A DNA stretch of 64,000 nucleotides. Source: Hellea balneolensis DSM 19091. GTDB lineage: Bacteria > Pseudomonadota > Alphaproteobacteria > Caulobacterales > Maricaulaceae. The stretch covers positions 992,001 to 1,056,000 of the forward strand of contig NZ_AUAC01000002.1 of the NCBI RefSeq assembly GCF_000428525.1, in the 5' to 3' direction. This document shows, in pieces, positions 52,137-61,337 of this stretch. Each line of letters begins with the position of its first letter. Position 1 is the stretch's first letter. The notes beneath the pieces are model-generated. The model searched no databases. It was not told where the DNA came from and was given only the letters and a program-made list of their open reading frames with translations. Made by a program: the position numbers and the translations under genes.

Positions 52137-53110
52137 TAGAGCGGCTCAAAAGACGCTTCAAAAAAGCGGTACCAATTACCGCCCATGACTTTTTCAATAT
52201 CTCTTTGGGCCATACCTTTATCCGACAGGCCTTCAGCAATATTTCCAAAGTCTTTAGAACTTTCAAACCAATCAGGCTGACGCGGCCAATCCGCGTTCGA
52301 AGCGCTGCCTTCGCCGTAATCAGGTTTAAATGTCCATTTCCCAGAGCGCATCCATTCCAAAGTCTCATAGCCCCAATTTTGGCACAGGTCAGAGCCGATC
52401 CCGATATTATCAATCCCCATTAGCTCTGCTGTATCCATAATCATGCCGCAAAAATCATCAAGGCTACAGTCTGGACCATCATTGAGGTGAAACGGATACA
52501 TCGAAAAGCCGAGCATACCGCCGCTCTGCCCAAGAGCTTTCAAAACATCATCTGACTTATTACGCAGCGCCTCATGCCAGCGCGATGGATTTGCATGAGT
52601 AATCGCGATAGGACGTTGTGAGAGCTCGATGGTTTGGAGCGTAGAATGCTCCGCGCTGTGTGACATATCAATCACCATGCCGACGCGGTTCATTTCCTTT
52701 ATGACTTCGCGGCCAAAGCGCGTAACACCACTATCTCCCTCTTCATAGCACCCTGTCGCAAGAAGGCTTTGATTATTATAAGTTAGCTGCATGATACGAA
52801 CGCCTTGATCGTAAAGCGTTTCGACCATGCGCAAATCATCTTCTATAGGCGAGCAATTTTGAAAGCCGAATATGATCCCAATTTTACCAAGTTTTTGAGC
52901 GTCTAAAATATCAGAGGCCTTATGCACGGGCATGATAATGTCTTCATGATCGCGAAAACGCTGTCGCCAGTCGCCGATATTTTCAAGCGCATCCCTCGTA
53001 TTTTCCCAATAAGCAATTGTTACGTGGATAGCATTCACGCCGCCCGCCTTAGCCTCTTCAAATAAGGCACGCGTCCAATTTACATATTGTAGAGCATCAA
53101 TAATCAGCAT
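52136..53110 (-). CDS. M19 (membrane-dipeptidase-like) amidohydrolase with altered metal motif
   Basis: The 324-residue protein has the renal-dipeptidase TIM-barrel pattern: GKIGIIFGFQNCSPIEDDL, GVRIMQLTYNNQSLLATGCYEEGDSG, VIDMSHSAEHSTLQ, ITHANPSRWHEALRNKSDD, and NIGIGSDLCQNWG. The zinc ligands E (SPIEDD region), H (DMSHS) and H (THANP) appear kept. The usual N-terminal H-x-D is replaced by IIDALQYVNW, leaving only Asp. M19 genes of this sort accompany dimethylglycine catabolism genes in Pseudomonas (the PA5396 neighbour of dgcAB). There is no signal peptide. Its reaction is unknown; hydrolysis of an amide-like intermediate is possible. Confidence 0.85.
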   Translation of the reverse strand: MLIIDALQYVNWTRALFEEAKAGGVNAIHVTIAYWENTRDALENIGDWRQRFRDHEDIIMPVHKASDILDAQKLGKIGIIFGFQNCSPIEDDLRMVETLYDQGVRIMQLTYNNQSLLATGCYEEGDSGVTRFGREVIKEMNRVGMVIDMSHSAEHSTLQTIELSQRPIAITHANPSRWHEALRNKSDDVLKALGQSGGMLGFSMYPFHLNDGPDCSLDDFCGMIMDTAELMGIDNIGIGSDLCQNWGYETLEWMRSGKWTFKPDYGEGSASNADWPRQPDWFESSKDFGNIAEGLSDKGMAQRDIEKVMGGNWYRFFEASFEPL

Positions 53111-53114
53111 GGAT

Positions 53115-54548
53115 TTAACCGGGGTTTGTGTAAGCCGTTTTCATAATTGTGTAGAAATCTTTAGCATGCTCACCTTGCTCGCGCGGGCCATATGACGAGC
53201 TGTTACGTCCACCAAATGGGACATGGTAATCCAGGCCAGCTGTTGCGAGATTGACCAAGACGCTGCCATATTTGGCATTGCGTTTGAAATGTTCTGCCTG
53301 CTTGAGATTGCTCGTCATGATAGAGGCGGCAAGACCAAAATCCGTATCATTAGCAATTGCCAGGCCTTCTTCATAAGTGCTGATTTTTTGCACACAGGTC
53401 ATAGGTCCGAAAATTTCTTCACGATTTACACGCATATCATTTGTTGTGCCCGTAAATATGGTAGGCGCCAGATAATACCCTTCAGTTTCGCGATCCAGAC
53501 GATTTCCGCCTGTCACAAGCTCCCCGCCTTCTTCTCTGGCAAGATCCATATAGCCCAAAATTTTATCCATCTGCGTTTCTGAAACGACAGGCCCCAATTC
53601 CGTGCCTTCTTCCAGCGCATGGCCAACCTTTTTAGCCTCAGCGGCTGCAGCAAGCTTTGCAACAAATTCATCATGGATAGCTTCGTGCACGATTAAGCGT
53701 GAAGAGGCTGTGCATTTTTGTCCCGACGCGCCGAAAGCGCCATGAATAGATTGCGCGATTGCGATATCCATATCCGCATTATCCATGACAACAATAGGGT
53801 TTTTACTACCCATTTCACATTGAACACGCGCCATATTCTGTATGGCGGCTTGGGCAATTTTGCGGCCTGTGGGCACAGAGCCCGTAAAAGACACCGCATC
53901 AATTTTACCCGAAGATAATGCCGCGCCAACGTCTCCGCCGCCCTGCACCATATTGAAAACACCTTTGGGTAAATGCTTATTAAGCACTTCGGCTAAAATA
54001 TGAGCAGTAGCTGGCGTCACCTCAGAAGGCTTTAAGACAACCGTGTTTCCATAAGCCAAAGCAGGACCCATTTTCCACGCCGCAATAGCGATCGGAAAAT
54101 TCCATGGCGTAATAAGGCCAGCAACGCCAATAGCTTCGCGGGAAATATCTATATTGATACCCGGACGCACAGATGCCGCGCTCTCGCCAATTTGACGAAG
54201 ACATTCTGCCGCATAATATTGATAAAACTCACCCGCCCGGAATGTTTCGCCGCGGCCTTCGCCAAAAGGTTTGCCCTCTTCTCGGGATAATGTCTGACCA
54301 ATTTCATCACAGCGGTCGATAAGCTCTTGGCCAATGGCATGTAGGATATTCTTCTTTTCTTCGAGCTTAACCGCTTCCCACCCTGGTTGCGCGGCGCGCG
54401 CCGCCGAAATCGCATCTTCGACTTGCGAGGCCGTCGCACTCGCCAAGTGACCAATCGTATCGCTCACGTCAGACGGATTGATATTGGCACTTTGCGGGCC
54501 GCTATTATCCCATTCGCCATTTATAAGCTGGCCATAAATATCAGTCAT
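53115..54548 (-). CDS. Aldehyde dehydrogenase, alpha-ketoglutaric-semialdehyde dehydrogenase-like
   Basis: The 477-residue ALDH has the NAD site ITPWNFPIAIAAWKMGPALA, SFTGSVPTGRKIAQAA, the active-site glutamate context VQCEMGSKNPIVVMDNAD, and the catalytic cysteine in GQKCTASSRLIV. The MGSKNP variant and PFGGRNSSSYGPREQG C-terminus resemble the alpha-ketoglutaric semialdehyde dehydrogenases that end hydroxyproline and pentose pathways. Its neighbour is a DpkA-like cyclic imine reductase. A proline- or lysine-derived betaine route is thus conceivable; betaine-aldehyde oxidation is a less likely alternative. It lies five bases upstream of the M19-like gene. Confidence 0.85.
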   Translation of the reverse strand: MTDIYGQLINGEWDNSGPQSANINPSDVSDTIGHLASATASQVEDAISAARAAQPGWEAVKLEEKKNILHAIGQELIDRCDEIGQTLSREEGKPFGEGRGETFRAGEFYQYYAAECLRQIGESAASVRPGINIDISREAIGVAGLITPWNFPIAIAAWKMGPALAYGNTVVLKPSEVTPATAHILAEVLNKHLPKGVFNMVQGGGDVGAALSSGKIDAVSFTGSVPTGRKIAQAAIQNMARVQCEMGSKNPIVVMDNADMDIAIAQSIHGAFGASGQKCTASSRLIVHEAIHDEFVAKLAAAAEAKKVGHALEEGTELGPVVSETQMDKILGYMDLAREEGGELVTGGNRLDRETEGYYLAPTIFTGTTNDMRVNREEIFGPMTCVQKISTYEEGLAIANDTDFGLAASIMTSNLKQAEHFKRNAKYGSVLVNLATAGLDYHVPFGGRNSSSYGPREQGEHAKDFYTIMKTAYTNPG

Positions 54549-54598
54549 AATTTATCCTTTGAGCTCACCGTTAGGTCAGGCTGTTCTTATGTTAAATG

Positions 54599-55600
54599 TT
54601 AAAGGGCGCTTATCTTGTCGAGAATGATTTGCGAGACCTCTACGCCCTCTTTGTCATGCTTGGCTCGGTTTGAGATACGGCGGTCCCCGGGAAGTCGCGT
54701 GCCGTCTTGCTCATATATTTTATCAAAAAAGCCTTCCGCATGATCATTCCAGCCATCATTTCCGCGCACAAGGGTCGGGTCAATCGCCATTAGGAACTCA
54801 CCGCCTTGTGGCGGGCCGCCATCATTATTGTCGCGTGCCGCCGCTTCAAAGCTAAAGCTTTCACCCACCATCGCGCCAGCCAGAAGCTCAACCATCATTG
54901 ACAAAGACGACCCTTTATATCCTCCAAACGTCATCAGAGCCCCTTTTAAGATCTCATTGGGGTCTGTTGTGGGATTGCCATCCGCATCCACACCTACGCC
55001 TTCCGGGAGAGTATGACCATCGCGGGCTGCTAAGCCAACTTCTCCGCGCGCCATAACAGCTGTCGCCATATCAAATATCATGGGCGACTTGCCTGGTCGC
55101 GGCCAACCAAAAGCAATCGGGTTTGTGCCGAAGAGAGCCTTCTTACCCCCCGCAGGAATGACTGACGGCTTATAAGACGTGCAAGCAAAGGCCGCCAATC
55201 CGGCCTCACAAATGGGTTCCAACTCGGTCCACAGAGCCGCAAAGTGATGCACGCCGATCAGCGGCATAACGGCAATTCCGCATGTCTTGGCGGCCTCAAT
55301 CAAAGCGGGCCGCCCCGCCTCTAATGCCGTCGGGGCGAATGAATTATGGCCGTTCACTTGCACAACGGCACCCGCAAGCTTTGTGACTGTCGGCTTTGCC
55401 TTTCCGTTCACTTTACCGCTTTTTAGCGTCGCCACATATCCCGGAAGACGAAACAAACCGTGCGACACACAGCCGTCACGTTCTGCCATCGTCACGACAT
55501 CCGCAACAGCTTTGGCATTAGTTTCATCCGCGCCGAATTTCATCAATGTGCCTTCAGCCAAGCTCCGGATAGCCTCAACACTCATAGTCTGATGACTCAT
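54599..55600 (-). CDS. dpkA: Delta1-piperideine-2-carboxylate / delta1-pyrroline-2-carboxylate reductase (DpkA-like)
   Basis: The 333-residue protein belongs to the malate/L-lactate dehydrogenase-like (Ldh2/DpkA) NAD(P)H fold, distinct from Rossmann enzymes. It follows DpkA closely: RDGCVSHGLFRLPGYVATL with the catalytic-region histidine, GVHHFAALWTELEP, KKALFGTNPIAFGWPRP, FDMATAVMARGEVGLAARDG, LPEGVGVDADGNPTTDP and FGGYKGSSLSMMVELLAGA. DpkA reduces the cyclic imines from D-lysine, D-proline or trans-3-hydroxyproline to L-pipecolate or L-proline. With an alpha-ketoglutaric-semialdehyde-type dehydrogenase next to it, this hints at proline/hydroxyproline-type betaines. It is 50 bases upstream of that gene. 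Confidence 0.82.
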   Translation of the reverse strand: MSHQTMSVEAIRSLAEGTLMKFGADETNAKAVADVVTMAERDGCVSHGLFRLPGYVATLKSGKVNGKAKPTVTKLAGAVVQVNGHNSFAPTALEAGRPALIEAAKTCGIAVMPLIGVHHFAALWTELEPICEAGLAAFACTSYKPSVIPAGGKKALFGTNPIAFGWPRPGKSPMIFDMATAVMARGEVGLAARDGHTLPEGVGVDADGNPTTDPNEILKGALMTFGGYKGSSLSMMVELLAGAMVGESFSFEAAARDNNDGGPPQGGEFLMAIDPTLVRGNDGWNDHAEGFFDKIYEQDGTRLPGDRRISNRAKHDKEGVEVSQIILDKISAL

Positions 55601-55609
55601 GATTTTCCC

Positions 55610-56245
55610 CTAATTAACGCGGTAAACATAGACCGCATGTTTTATATTTTGATCCCCATTTGGCATAGACACAAAGGGGGCCGTTTCAAATTCTATTTCC
55701 CAGTCTCTTGCGCGGGTCAATGCGTCTCTATGCTTATGAAAAAGTTGAGTCTGTTCGTTAATGTGAGCATGGGTTGACCATATAATGAGACCGCCCGGTT
55801 TCGTGACCCTTACAAATTCGTCCAAGCTATGAGGCGGGGCATTACCCGGGGCGAGGCAACCAATGGAATAGGTCACGTCAAATTCATCATCCGCAAAATC
55901 AAGCCTTTCTCCCAAAGCCATTTGCTTAAGACTATCATAAATGTGCCGTGACTTCGCTATCTCTAACATACCGCTTGATAAATCTATTCCGTGGAAATTA
56001 GTATAGCCCATCAGCTTGAGTGGAAGACTATGCATGCCAGTCCCGCAACCCGCATCTAAAATACGGCTCTCGCCCATCTTAACATAGCGCGCAAAAACGC
56101 TCGCGCCGACATAGGGCAGCTGAATACCAAAGGATGTTACATCCTGATCATATGTCGTTGACCAATCATCATACGCATCGCGGCGTTCCTCATGACTTCG
56201 AGCCGCATAGACTTTTTCAAGCTTATTATTTTTGCTATAGGCCAT
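55610..56245 (-). CDS. Class I SAM-dependent methyltransferase (METTL27-like)
   Basis: The 211-residue Rossmann methyltransferase has motif I as RILDAGCGTGMHSLPL near residue 69, then the acidic loop FHGIDLSSGMLEIAKS, motif IV-like FDVTYSIGCLAPGNAPP and motif VI VTKPGGLIIWSTHAH. The N-terminal YDDWSTTYDQDV pattern is common to Williams-Beuren METTL27-type proteins. Substrate unknown. It starts at the ATG overlapping the TPR-sulfotransferase stop by one base, so the pair is translationally coupled, and it ends nine bases before dpkA. Confidence 0.8.
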   Translation of the reverse strand: MAYSKNNKLEKVYAARSHEERRDAYDDWSTTYDQDVTSFGIQLPYVGASVFARYVKMGESRILDAGCGTGMHSLPLKLMGYTNFHGIDLSSGMLEIAKSRHIYDSLKQMALGERLDFADDEFDVTYSIGCLAPGNAPPHSLDEFVRVTKPGGLIIWSTHAHINEQTQLFHKHRDALTRARDWEIEFETAPFVSMPNGDQNIKHAVYVYRVN

Positions 56246-58242
56246 TAGCAGGGCTCAATCGGGTAGCGGGTCAATATTTCAGGGCCCAACGCCTCTTTCA
56301 GAGGGTCAAGCCATGGTTCAAAATTGCGCCATTGCTCAAGACCCGATTTAAAAATCGGCTGCCTTACCTGCTCTGAGCTTGCGGTACGTACGGAGCGTTT
56401 GGTCTTATGAAATTCCAAACAAGATTGTTCGAATGGCAGTCCAAGGTAATCCAATATGCGGCGCACTTGGTTTTCAGTATCACCCACAACATCTTCATAT
56501 TGAACACGCAAAATTTCGCCCGGTAAAACCGAATCCCAATGGTCCATCAATGCAACATAGTCTTTGTAATAAGTCCCGACATTCTCAAGGCCATATGTAA
56601 ATTCCTGCCCCTCTGCAAAGTGCTGTTTGAAACCGGAGAAACAACACGCCATGGGATGCCGCCGGGCATCAATGATTTTTGCATTTGGCAGTATCAACTT
56701 AATCAAGCCGATATGACGAAAGTTATTCGGCATTTTATCGATAAAGAACGGCGCGTCTTTGCGGTGTATGCGCGTATCCTCAATGAAACGCTCCCCAAAA
56801 GTCTTAAGCTGGTCTTCTGTCAGATCATGCAAGATGCCTGGATAGCGCCCATTGATTTTAGCCCGTTCCCGTCCACGTAGATGATATGACAGCGAGAGGA
56901 TATTGGGCAGCTCGAGCGTACCATCAACCTGGCTGTGGGATGCGATTATTTGCTCTAATAGGGTTGAGCCGGCGCGGGGTAAGCCTACGATAAAAATCGG
57001 ATCCGGCGCAGCAAAGCCCTTTCCGCCTTGCTTTTCAAAAAGCTCAGCTGTGCAAATCCTCGCTTGACCCTCTAACTCTTCCGTCATGTCAGCAGCTTTA
57101 TAACGCGATTCAAAAGATTTCAGATCATTGCCTTGCTTATATTGCTCAAAAGCCGCGGCGTAATCTTTGCGGTCTTCTAAAGCTTTCCCAAGTGAGAAGA
57201 ACAAATTTACGCGATCCATGAAACCTGTGCCTGTGCGCTCTGTCAAAGTTCTCATTTGATCCACTTCGCCGTCTGTAAACTCATATGTTTTAAGGTTCGC
57301 GAGACCAAAGTAAGCATCACCGTGATCGGCTTTGGCGCGATAAGCGGCGCGGTAACTTTCCACCGCATCATCATGTTTGCCAAAAGTCTTAAAGGCATGA
57401 CCACGTGAGGTCAGCGTTACCGGATCATTTGGAATTCTCTCCAACACATCTTCGAATAGAGCAAAGGCACGTTCATGGTCACCCGTTTGCATACTCTCAA
57501 TCGCAAGATGGGATTGGAACACAGGATTTTCAGGGTCACGTTTATATAAGCCTTCCGCTTGCTCTAAGGCTGCGGCGAACTTTTGGCGTTTTCGCAGAAT
57601 TTGAATATAATCTAGATGAAGCTGAATATTATCAGGTGCAAATTCAATCGCGCTTTCCAATAAAAAATCGGCATCATTAAAGACACCGAACCTTGAGCCA
57701 ATATCTGCCAGCAAACGCATGGCTTCAATATGGTGCGGTTTTTTCTGAAGAAAGAAACGGCATAATTCTTCGGCTTTGAGTAATTTACCTTCGTGGATAA
57801 GATGCGTAACTGTCAATAATTCCTGTGGTAATTTCGATAAATGCTCAGCCTGGAAATTGGCTTTATAAGCTTCTTGTCTCAAACCCTTGCGGGATAAAAT
57901 ATCAGCCTGCGATTTCCAACTGGCCATCAGTGCCGGATTAGCGCGGCACGCTTTTTGATAGGCTGACAAAGCCGCATCGAATAAACCTTGGTCTCGCGAA
58001 AGATGCCCCTCTTCTTGCAGCGCACGTCCGAAATTTGGCTGAATAGTTTTCAACTCCGCCAAGGTCTTTTCTGCAAGGGAATAGTCTTTCAAATAGCGTG
58101 CAGATACCGCTTTCATATAAAGGCCCTCAATGTCTTTTGGAGAGTCCTTGAGCAATTTATCTGACTGCGCCACGGCCTGTGCAAAGCGGCCTTGCTGCAT
58201 CAGAGTCTGTATTGCCATATGGGCGTCTTGAGTGTCGGTCAT
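56245..58242 (-). CDS. TPR-repeat protein with C-terminal sulfotransferase domain
   Basis: The 665-residue protein starts with roughly ten tetratricopeptide-type helical repeats (about 10-400; examples FAQAVAQSDKLLKDSPKDIE and FDAALSAYQKACRANPAL). A sulfotransferase domain (about 405-660) follows, with the PAPS 5'-phosphosulfate loop PIFIVGLPRAGSTLLEQIIA and the 3'-phosphate segment DARRHPMACCFSGFKQHF. TPR-sulfotransferases of this layout are common in marine alphaproteobacteria, with unknown acceptors. It is coupled to a methyltransferase downstream and follows a TonB-dependent receptor gene by 89 bases. Confidence 0.9.
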   Translation of the reverse strand: MTDTQDAHMAIQTLMQQGRFAQAVAQSDKLLKDSPKDIEGLYMKAVSARYLKDYSLAEKTLAELKTIQPNFGRALQEEGHLSRDQGLFDAALSAYQKACRANPALMASWKSQADILSRKGLRQEAYKANFQAEHLSKLPQELLTVTHLIHEGKLLKAEELCRFFLQKKPHHIEAMRLLADIGSRFGVFNDADFLLESAIEFAPDNIQLHLDYIQILRKRQKFAAALEQAEGLYKRDPENPVFQSHLAIESMQTGDHERAFALFEDVLERIPNDPVTLTSRGHAFKTFGKHDDAVESYRAAYRAKADHGDAYFGLANLKTYEFTDGEVDQMRTLTERTGTGFMDRVNLFFSLGKALEDRKDYAAAFEQYKQGNDLKSFESRYKAADMTEELEGQARICTAELFEKQGGKGFAAPDPIFIVGLPRAGSTLLEQIIASHSQVDGTLELPNILSLSYHLRGRERAKINGRYPGILHDLTEDQLKTFGERFIEDTRIHRKDAPFFIDKMPNNFRHIGLIKLILPNAKIIDARRHPMACCFSGFKQHFAEGQEFTYGLENVGTYYKDYVALMDHWDSVLPGEILRVQYEDVVGDTENQVRRILDYLGLPFEQSCLEFHKTKRSVRTASSEQVRQPIFKSGLEQWRNFEPWLDPLKEALGPEILTRYPIEPC

Positions 58243-58331
58243 AATAGCCTGATATGAAAAAGCGCGCCCCTGTTATGGGACGCGCTTAGTTATAATCATA
58301 GAGTGTTACCGGTGTCGATAATCAGAAATAT

Positions 58332-60968
58332 CTATCTGAATTTCACAGAGAGACGCGCACCTGCATTTAGCGGGCGAGCATAGCTAACACGAGACACATC
58401 ATTGATGTGCTGACGGTTAAGCTCAATATCTGCATCCAAGATATTATCAACAAAGATTTCGCCGGTCCAGGCATCAGCCGTAAGACCTGCTGAGACACTT
58501 AGTTTTGTCCAGCCTTGGATCTCATCGCGATTCTTCACAATAATATCTGAGAAGGATTTCGCAGAGTGAACCAGTTGCGGCATAACGTGTGCTGTCAGGC
58601 CACTTGCTGTATCCCATTCATAACGGGCGCGGACATTGAACTGGTATTTCGGCGCAAATGAGAGGGAGTCACCTTCACGCACATCATCAGTCGGAATATC
58701 CACTTTCGTGATTTCAGTGTCTAAGAAACTGTAAGCGCCTGTGATTGTGAGGCCTTCCATGCTAAACGGCGCATATGTGATCTCGCCTTCAACGCCTTTA
58801 ATTTCAGCGTCACCCACATTGGCATTAAAGAACAGGTTGACAATTGATGTATCAAAAATTGTCGCTTGCAAATTCTCAATATCAACGAAGAATGCAGACC
58901 CGTTAAACTGTAGCTGATTATCCATCAGGCGTGTTTTCCAACCGAGTTCAAAGTTCGTCACATCATCTGTTTCAAGCTCAAATGGAACTGTAAAGTTACC
59001 TGAAACAGCGCCTCCAGGACGGTTCAGAAGTCCCGGACGATAGCCTTCGGAATATGTTCCGTAGAAAAGCATTTCTTCATTTGGCGTATATGTCAGAGTC
59101 GCCTTTTTGATGAGGCCATCTGCTTCTGCTTTATCAGGCGCGCGCAATTCGTTGAAGATACGCTGCGCTTGTCCTTGACGGTTTGCCGGAAGCGCATTGC
59201 GAATATCATCGACACTGTCAGCCAATGTAAACGTAATTTGGTTATCTGGATTACAATCGCGTGTGAAGGTATAAGACCCGTCTCCATCATAAAGATCGTT
59301 AATGTCTGTACCAAAGGCATTTCTGTCTTCTTGTGAGAACAAGTTACAGAAAGATGAGTTGGCCGTACCCTCAAGATCGACAGAGTTATCATAATAACGG
59401 GCGCCAAGCGTGATAGAGAATTGATCCGTCAGATCAAAGCTACCTTCACCAAATACGCCGAGCTGCTTGTCAGTCCGTCTCACATCATTCCTGAAAATTG
59501 TATCTTCGGGGAAAGCCGTATCATCAGAACTAAAACCGGGTCCCGGGAAGCGGAAATTGAGCGGGTAACCATCGGGCTGTCCGTCACCATCCGCATCGAA
59601 TATAAATTTGTTGCCGGGATAGTTAAAGTCAACAAGCTCTTCCAAAACTGTGTCGCTGTAAAAACCACCAACAGTCGCTCTTATGCGTTTCTCAGCAGGC
59701 GTGTTAAAGCGAAGCTCATGTGTTTGGACTTCAAGATTAGACTCTACATCGCCATAAAGATTCGGCGCCTGACATGTCCCTGTTGGCTCTGCATCTGAAT
59801 AAGCGGATGAATAAGTAGAGTAATCACAGATATAATAAGGAAGATATTGGGATACGTAAACATATTCAGAGTAATCGATACGTTGTTCTGCCTTACGATC
59901 CGTGTAAGCTCCTGTATATACGGCTTCTAGAGCGCCTAAGCGGCCTTTGAGTGTCCAGCTTAGGTTATCATATTCATCATCAAGCTCGCTCTGCTCGTAT
60001 GTCTGAATTTTGTGGCTTCCCAAATCTGGGTTAGCCAAGAAAATACCGTCTGTTTGCAGTTGTTGATGAGCATAACCCACCAAAAGCGACCAATCATCCG
60101 TCGCTTGGAAGAGGGCTGATGTCCGGAACCCAAAATAAGTTGCATCATTTTGGTTCTTTTCCTCAATCGCAATCGCCGGGATTGCGTTGATACCTGATGT
60201 ATCTGCACCCGCATCAAAACCTGCGCGAGAGCCAACCAATGTACCATTATCCCGAACAGCGTCAGCAGAACGGTAACGTGCAGCAGAAGTCACATCAAGT
60301 TGTCCAGCCACAGCATCGGTCCAGCCGCCTTGGCGATCACCATAAACAACGGCGCGAAGCGCTAAATTATCACTGACAGGTACGTTATAGACAGCTTCAC
60401 CTTTAAAGCTGGCATCTCCGCCTTTGGTGAAGGACGTTCCGACTGTGAAATTCGCCTCTTCAACGCCGATCTTAGGCTTATTCGTAATCATACGAACGGT
60501 ACCAGCCTGAGAGCTGGCCCCGAATAGCGTACCTTGAGGGCCGGAGAGCACTTCAACGCGCTCTAGGTCAGCCGCGTAAACATCTAGGTTACGACCGGGC
60601 TGAACAAGTGGCTGCTCGTCCAGGTAAAAGGCAACGTTTGGCGCAAGACCTGCAACGCCCGCAATCGAAGTCGCTGGAGTCGTCGAAGCCAAGCCGCGAA
60701 TATAAATTGTATTATTACCTGGACCTGCCCCGCCGGCCGTAACGCCAGGAAGCTGTACAAGGTAATCTGTAAAGACATCAACGCGGAGTTCTTCAAGTGT
60801 GCTTTCCCCCAAAGCCGCAACAGCAATCGGAACATCTTGAGCTGTCTCGGCTCTTTTCGTCGCCGTGACAATAACTTCGTCTTCAAGTTGGGCGTAAGCT
60901 GGAGCCGCCAAACTACCGGCCACAATGAGACTTATCGCACTACAGCCTAATAAATTTTTTTTTTGCAT
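58332..60968 (-). CDS. TonB-dependent outer-membrane receptor
   Basis: The 878-residue protein has a signal peptide (first 26 residues, ending AAPAYAQ), a TonB box DEVIVTATKRAE, a plug domain (about 40-165; RVEVLSGPQGTLFGASSQAGTVRMIT) and a long beta-barrel ending with the strand GARLSVKFR. It resembles the iron-complex/carbohydrate outer-membrane receptors of the Hyphomonas/Sphingomonas type. The ligand is unknown. The ATG at 60968 has a good ribosome site (AAGGGAAT). The last residue is Arg where barrels usually end in Phe or Trp, though Phe is next to it. It is the first gene of the minus-strand run preceding the TPR-sulfotransferase. Confidence 0.92.
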   Translation of the reverse strand: MQKKNLLGCSAISLIVAGSLAAPAYAQLEDEVIVTATKRAETAQDVPIAVAALGESTLEELRVDVFTDYLVQLPGVTAGGAGPGNNTIYIRGLASTTPATSIAGVAGLAPNVAFYLDEQPLVQPGRNLDVYAADLERVEVLSGPQGTLFGASSQAGTVRMITNKPKIGVEEANFTVGTSFTKGGDASFKGEAVYNVPVSDNLALRAVVYGDRQGGWTDAVAGQLDVTSAARYRSADAVRDNGTLVGSRAGFDAGADTSGINAIPAIAIEEKNQNDATYFGFRTSALFQATDDWSLLVGYAHQQLQTDGIFLANPDLGSHKIQTYEQSELDDEYDNLSWTLKGRLGALEAVYTGAYTDRKAEQRIDYSEYVYVSQYLPYYICDYSTYSSAYSDAEPTGTCQAPNLYGDVESNLEVQTHELRFNTPAEKRIRATVGGFYSDTVLEELVDFNYPGNKFIFDADGDGQPDGYPLNFRFPGPGFSSDDTAFPEDTIFRNDVRRTDKQLGVFGEGSFDLTDQFSITLGARYYDNSVDLEGTANSSFCNLFSQEDRNAFGTDINDLYDGDGSYTFTRDCNPDNQITFTLADSVDDIRNALPANRQGQAQRIFNELRAPDKAEADGLIKKATLTYTPNEEMLFYGTYSEGYRPGLLNRPGGAVSGNFTVPFELETDDVTNFELGWKTRLMDNQLQFNGSAFFVDIENLQATIFDTSIVNLFFNANVGDAEIKGVEGEITYAPFSMEGLTITGAYSFLDTEITKVDIPTDDVREGDSLSFAPKYQFNVRARYEWDTASGLTAHVMPQLVHSAKSFSDIIVKNRDEIQGWTKLSVSAGLTADAWTGEIFVDNILDADIELNRQHINDVSRVSYARPLNAGARLSVKFR

Positions 60969-60986
60969 TGGATTCCCTTTGTATCA

Positions 60987-61009
60987 ACTCCAGGCGCGGA
61001 GTCTTTTTT
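60987..61009 (+). terminator. Hairpin ACTCC-N6-GGAGT followed by T run
   Basis: The 5-base stem with a GC-rich loop is followed by CTTTTTT at 61003-61009, the form of an intrinsic terminator on the plus strand. No plus-strand gene lies before it, since the receptor runs the other way. It might stop antisense transcription, or simply be a leader hairpin 19 bases upstream of the receptor start codon. Confidence 0.35.
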
Positions 61010-61017
61010 GTAAGGGC

Positions 61018-61030
61018 GTTGTGTAACAAC
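61018..61030. promoter_or_regulatory. Dyad GTTGT-GTA-ACAAC upstream of TonB-dependent receptor
   Basis: The perfect 5-3-5 palindrome lies 50 bases upstream of the receptor start codon. Its size and position suit a repressor operator, but it is short enough to occur by chance. Confidence 0.25.
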
Positions 61031-61337
61031 ATTATTAGAAATTACAAATGTTGAGGTGATGTAGTTGGCCTCAAATTATAAGAAATAGCTGTGAAAAACT
61101 TTATATTGCGATATAAATGTCACAGTAATTCGCCAATTGTGGGGTTGGAATTAATTTATCTTATCATGCGTATCACTAAAAATTATCCGTATGAGGCATT
61201 TAACGACACTTCTATTTAAAGATTCTATAAAAGGGTAAGCCGTATAGAATGCTCAAACATGCAGACGGCCCAATTTTTTTTCAACCGAATGTCATTTCAA
61301 TAATCTTATCAAATTCCAGGAATGTGAGACCAAATTG

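Larger units (their letters stand above)
60969..61334. other. 366-base divergent intergenic region, receptor to enoyl-CoA hydratase
   Basis: AT-rich and without a convincing gene in either direction. It holds the TonB-dependent receptor's 5' leader with a GC-stem hairpin (60987-61009), a GTTGT-GTA-ACAAC dyad (61018-61030), and presumably promoters for both flanking genes. I see no riboswitch or small RNA I can name. Confidence 0.6.
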
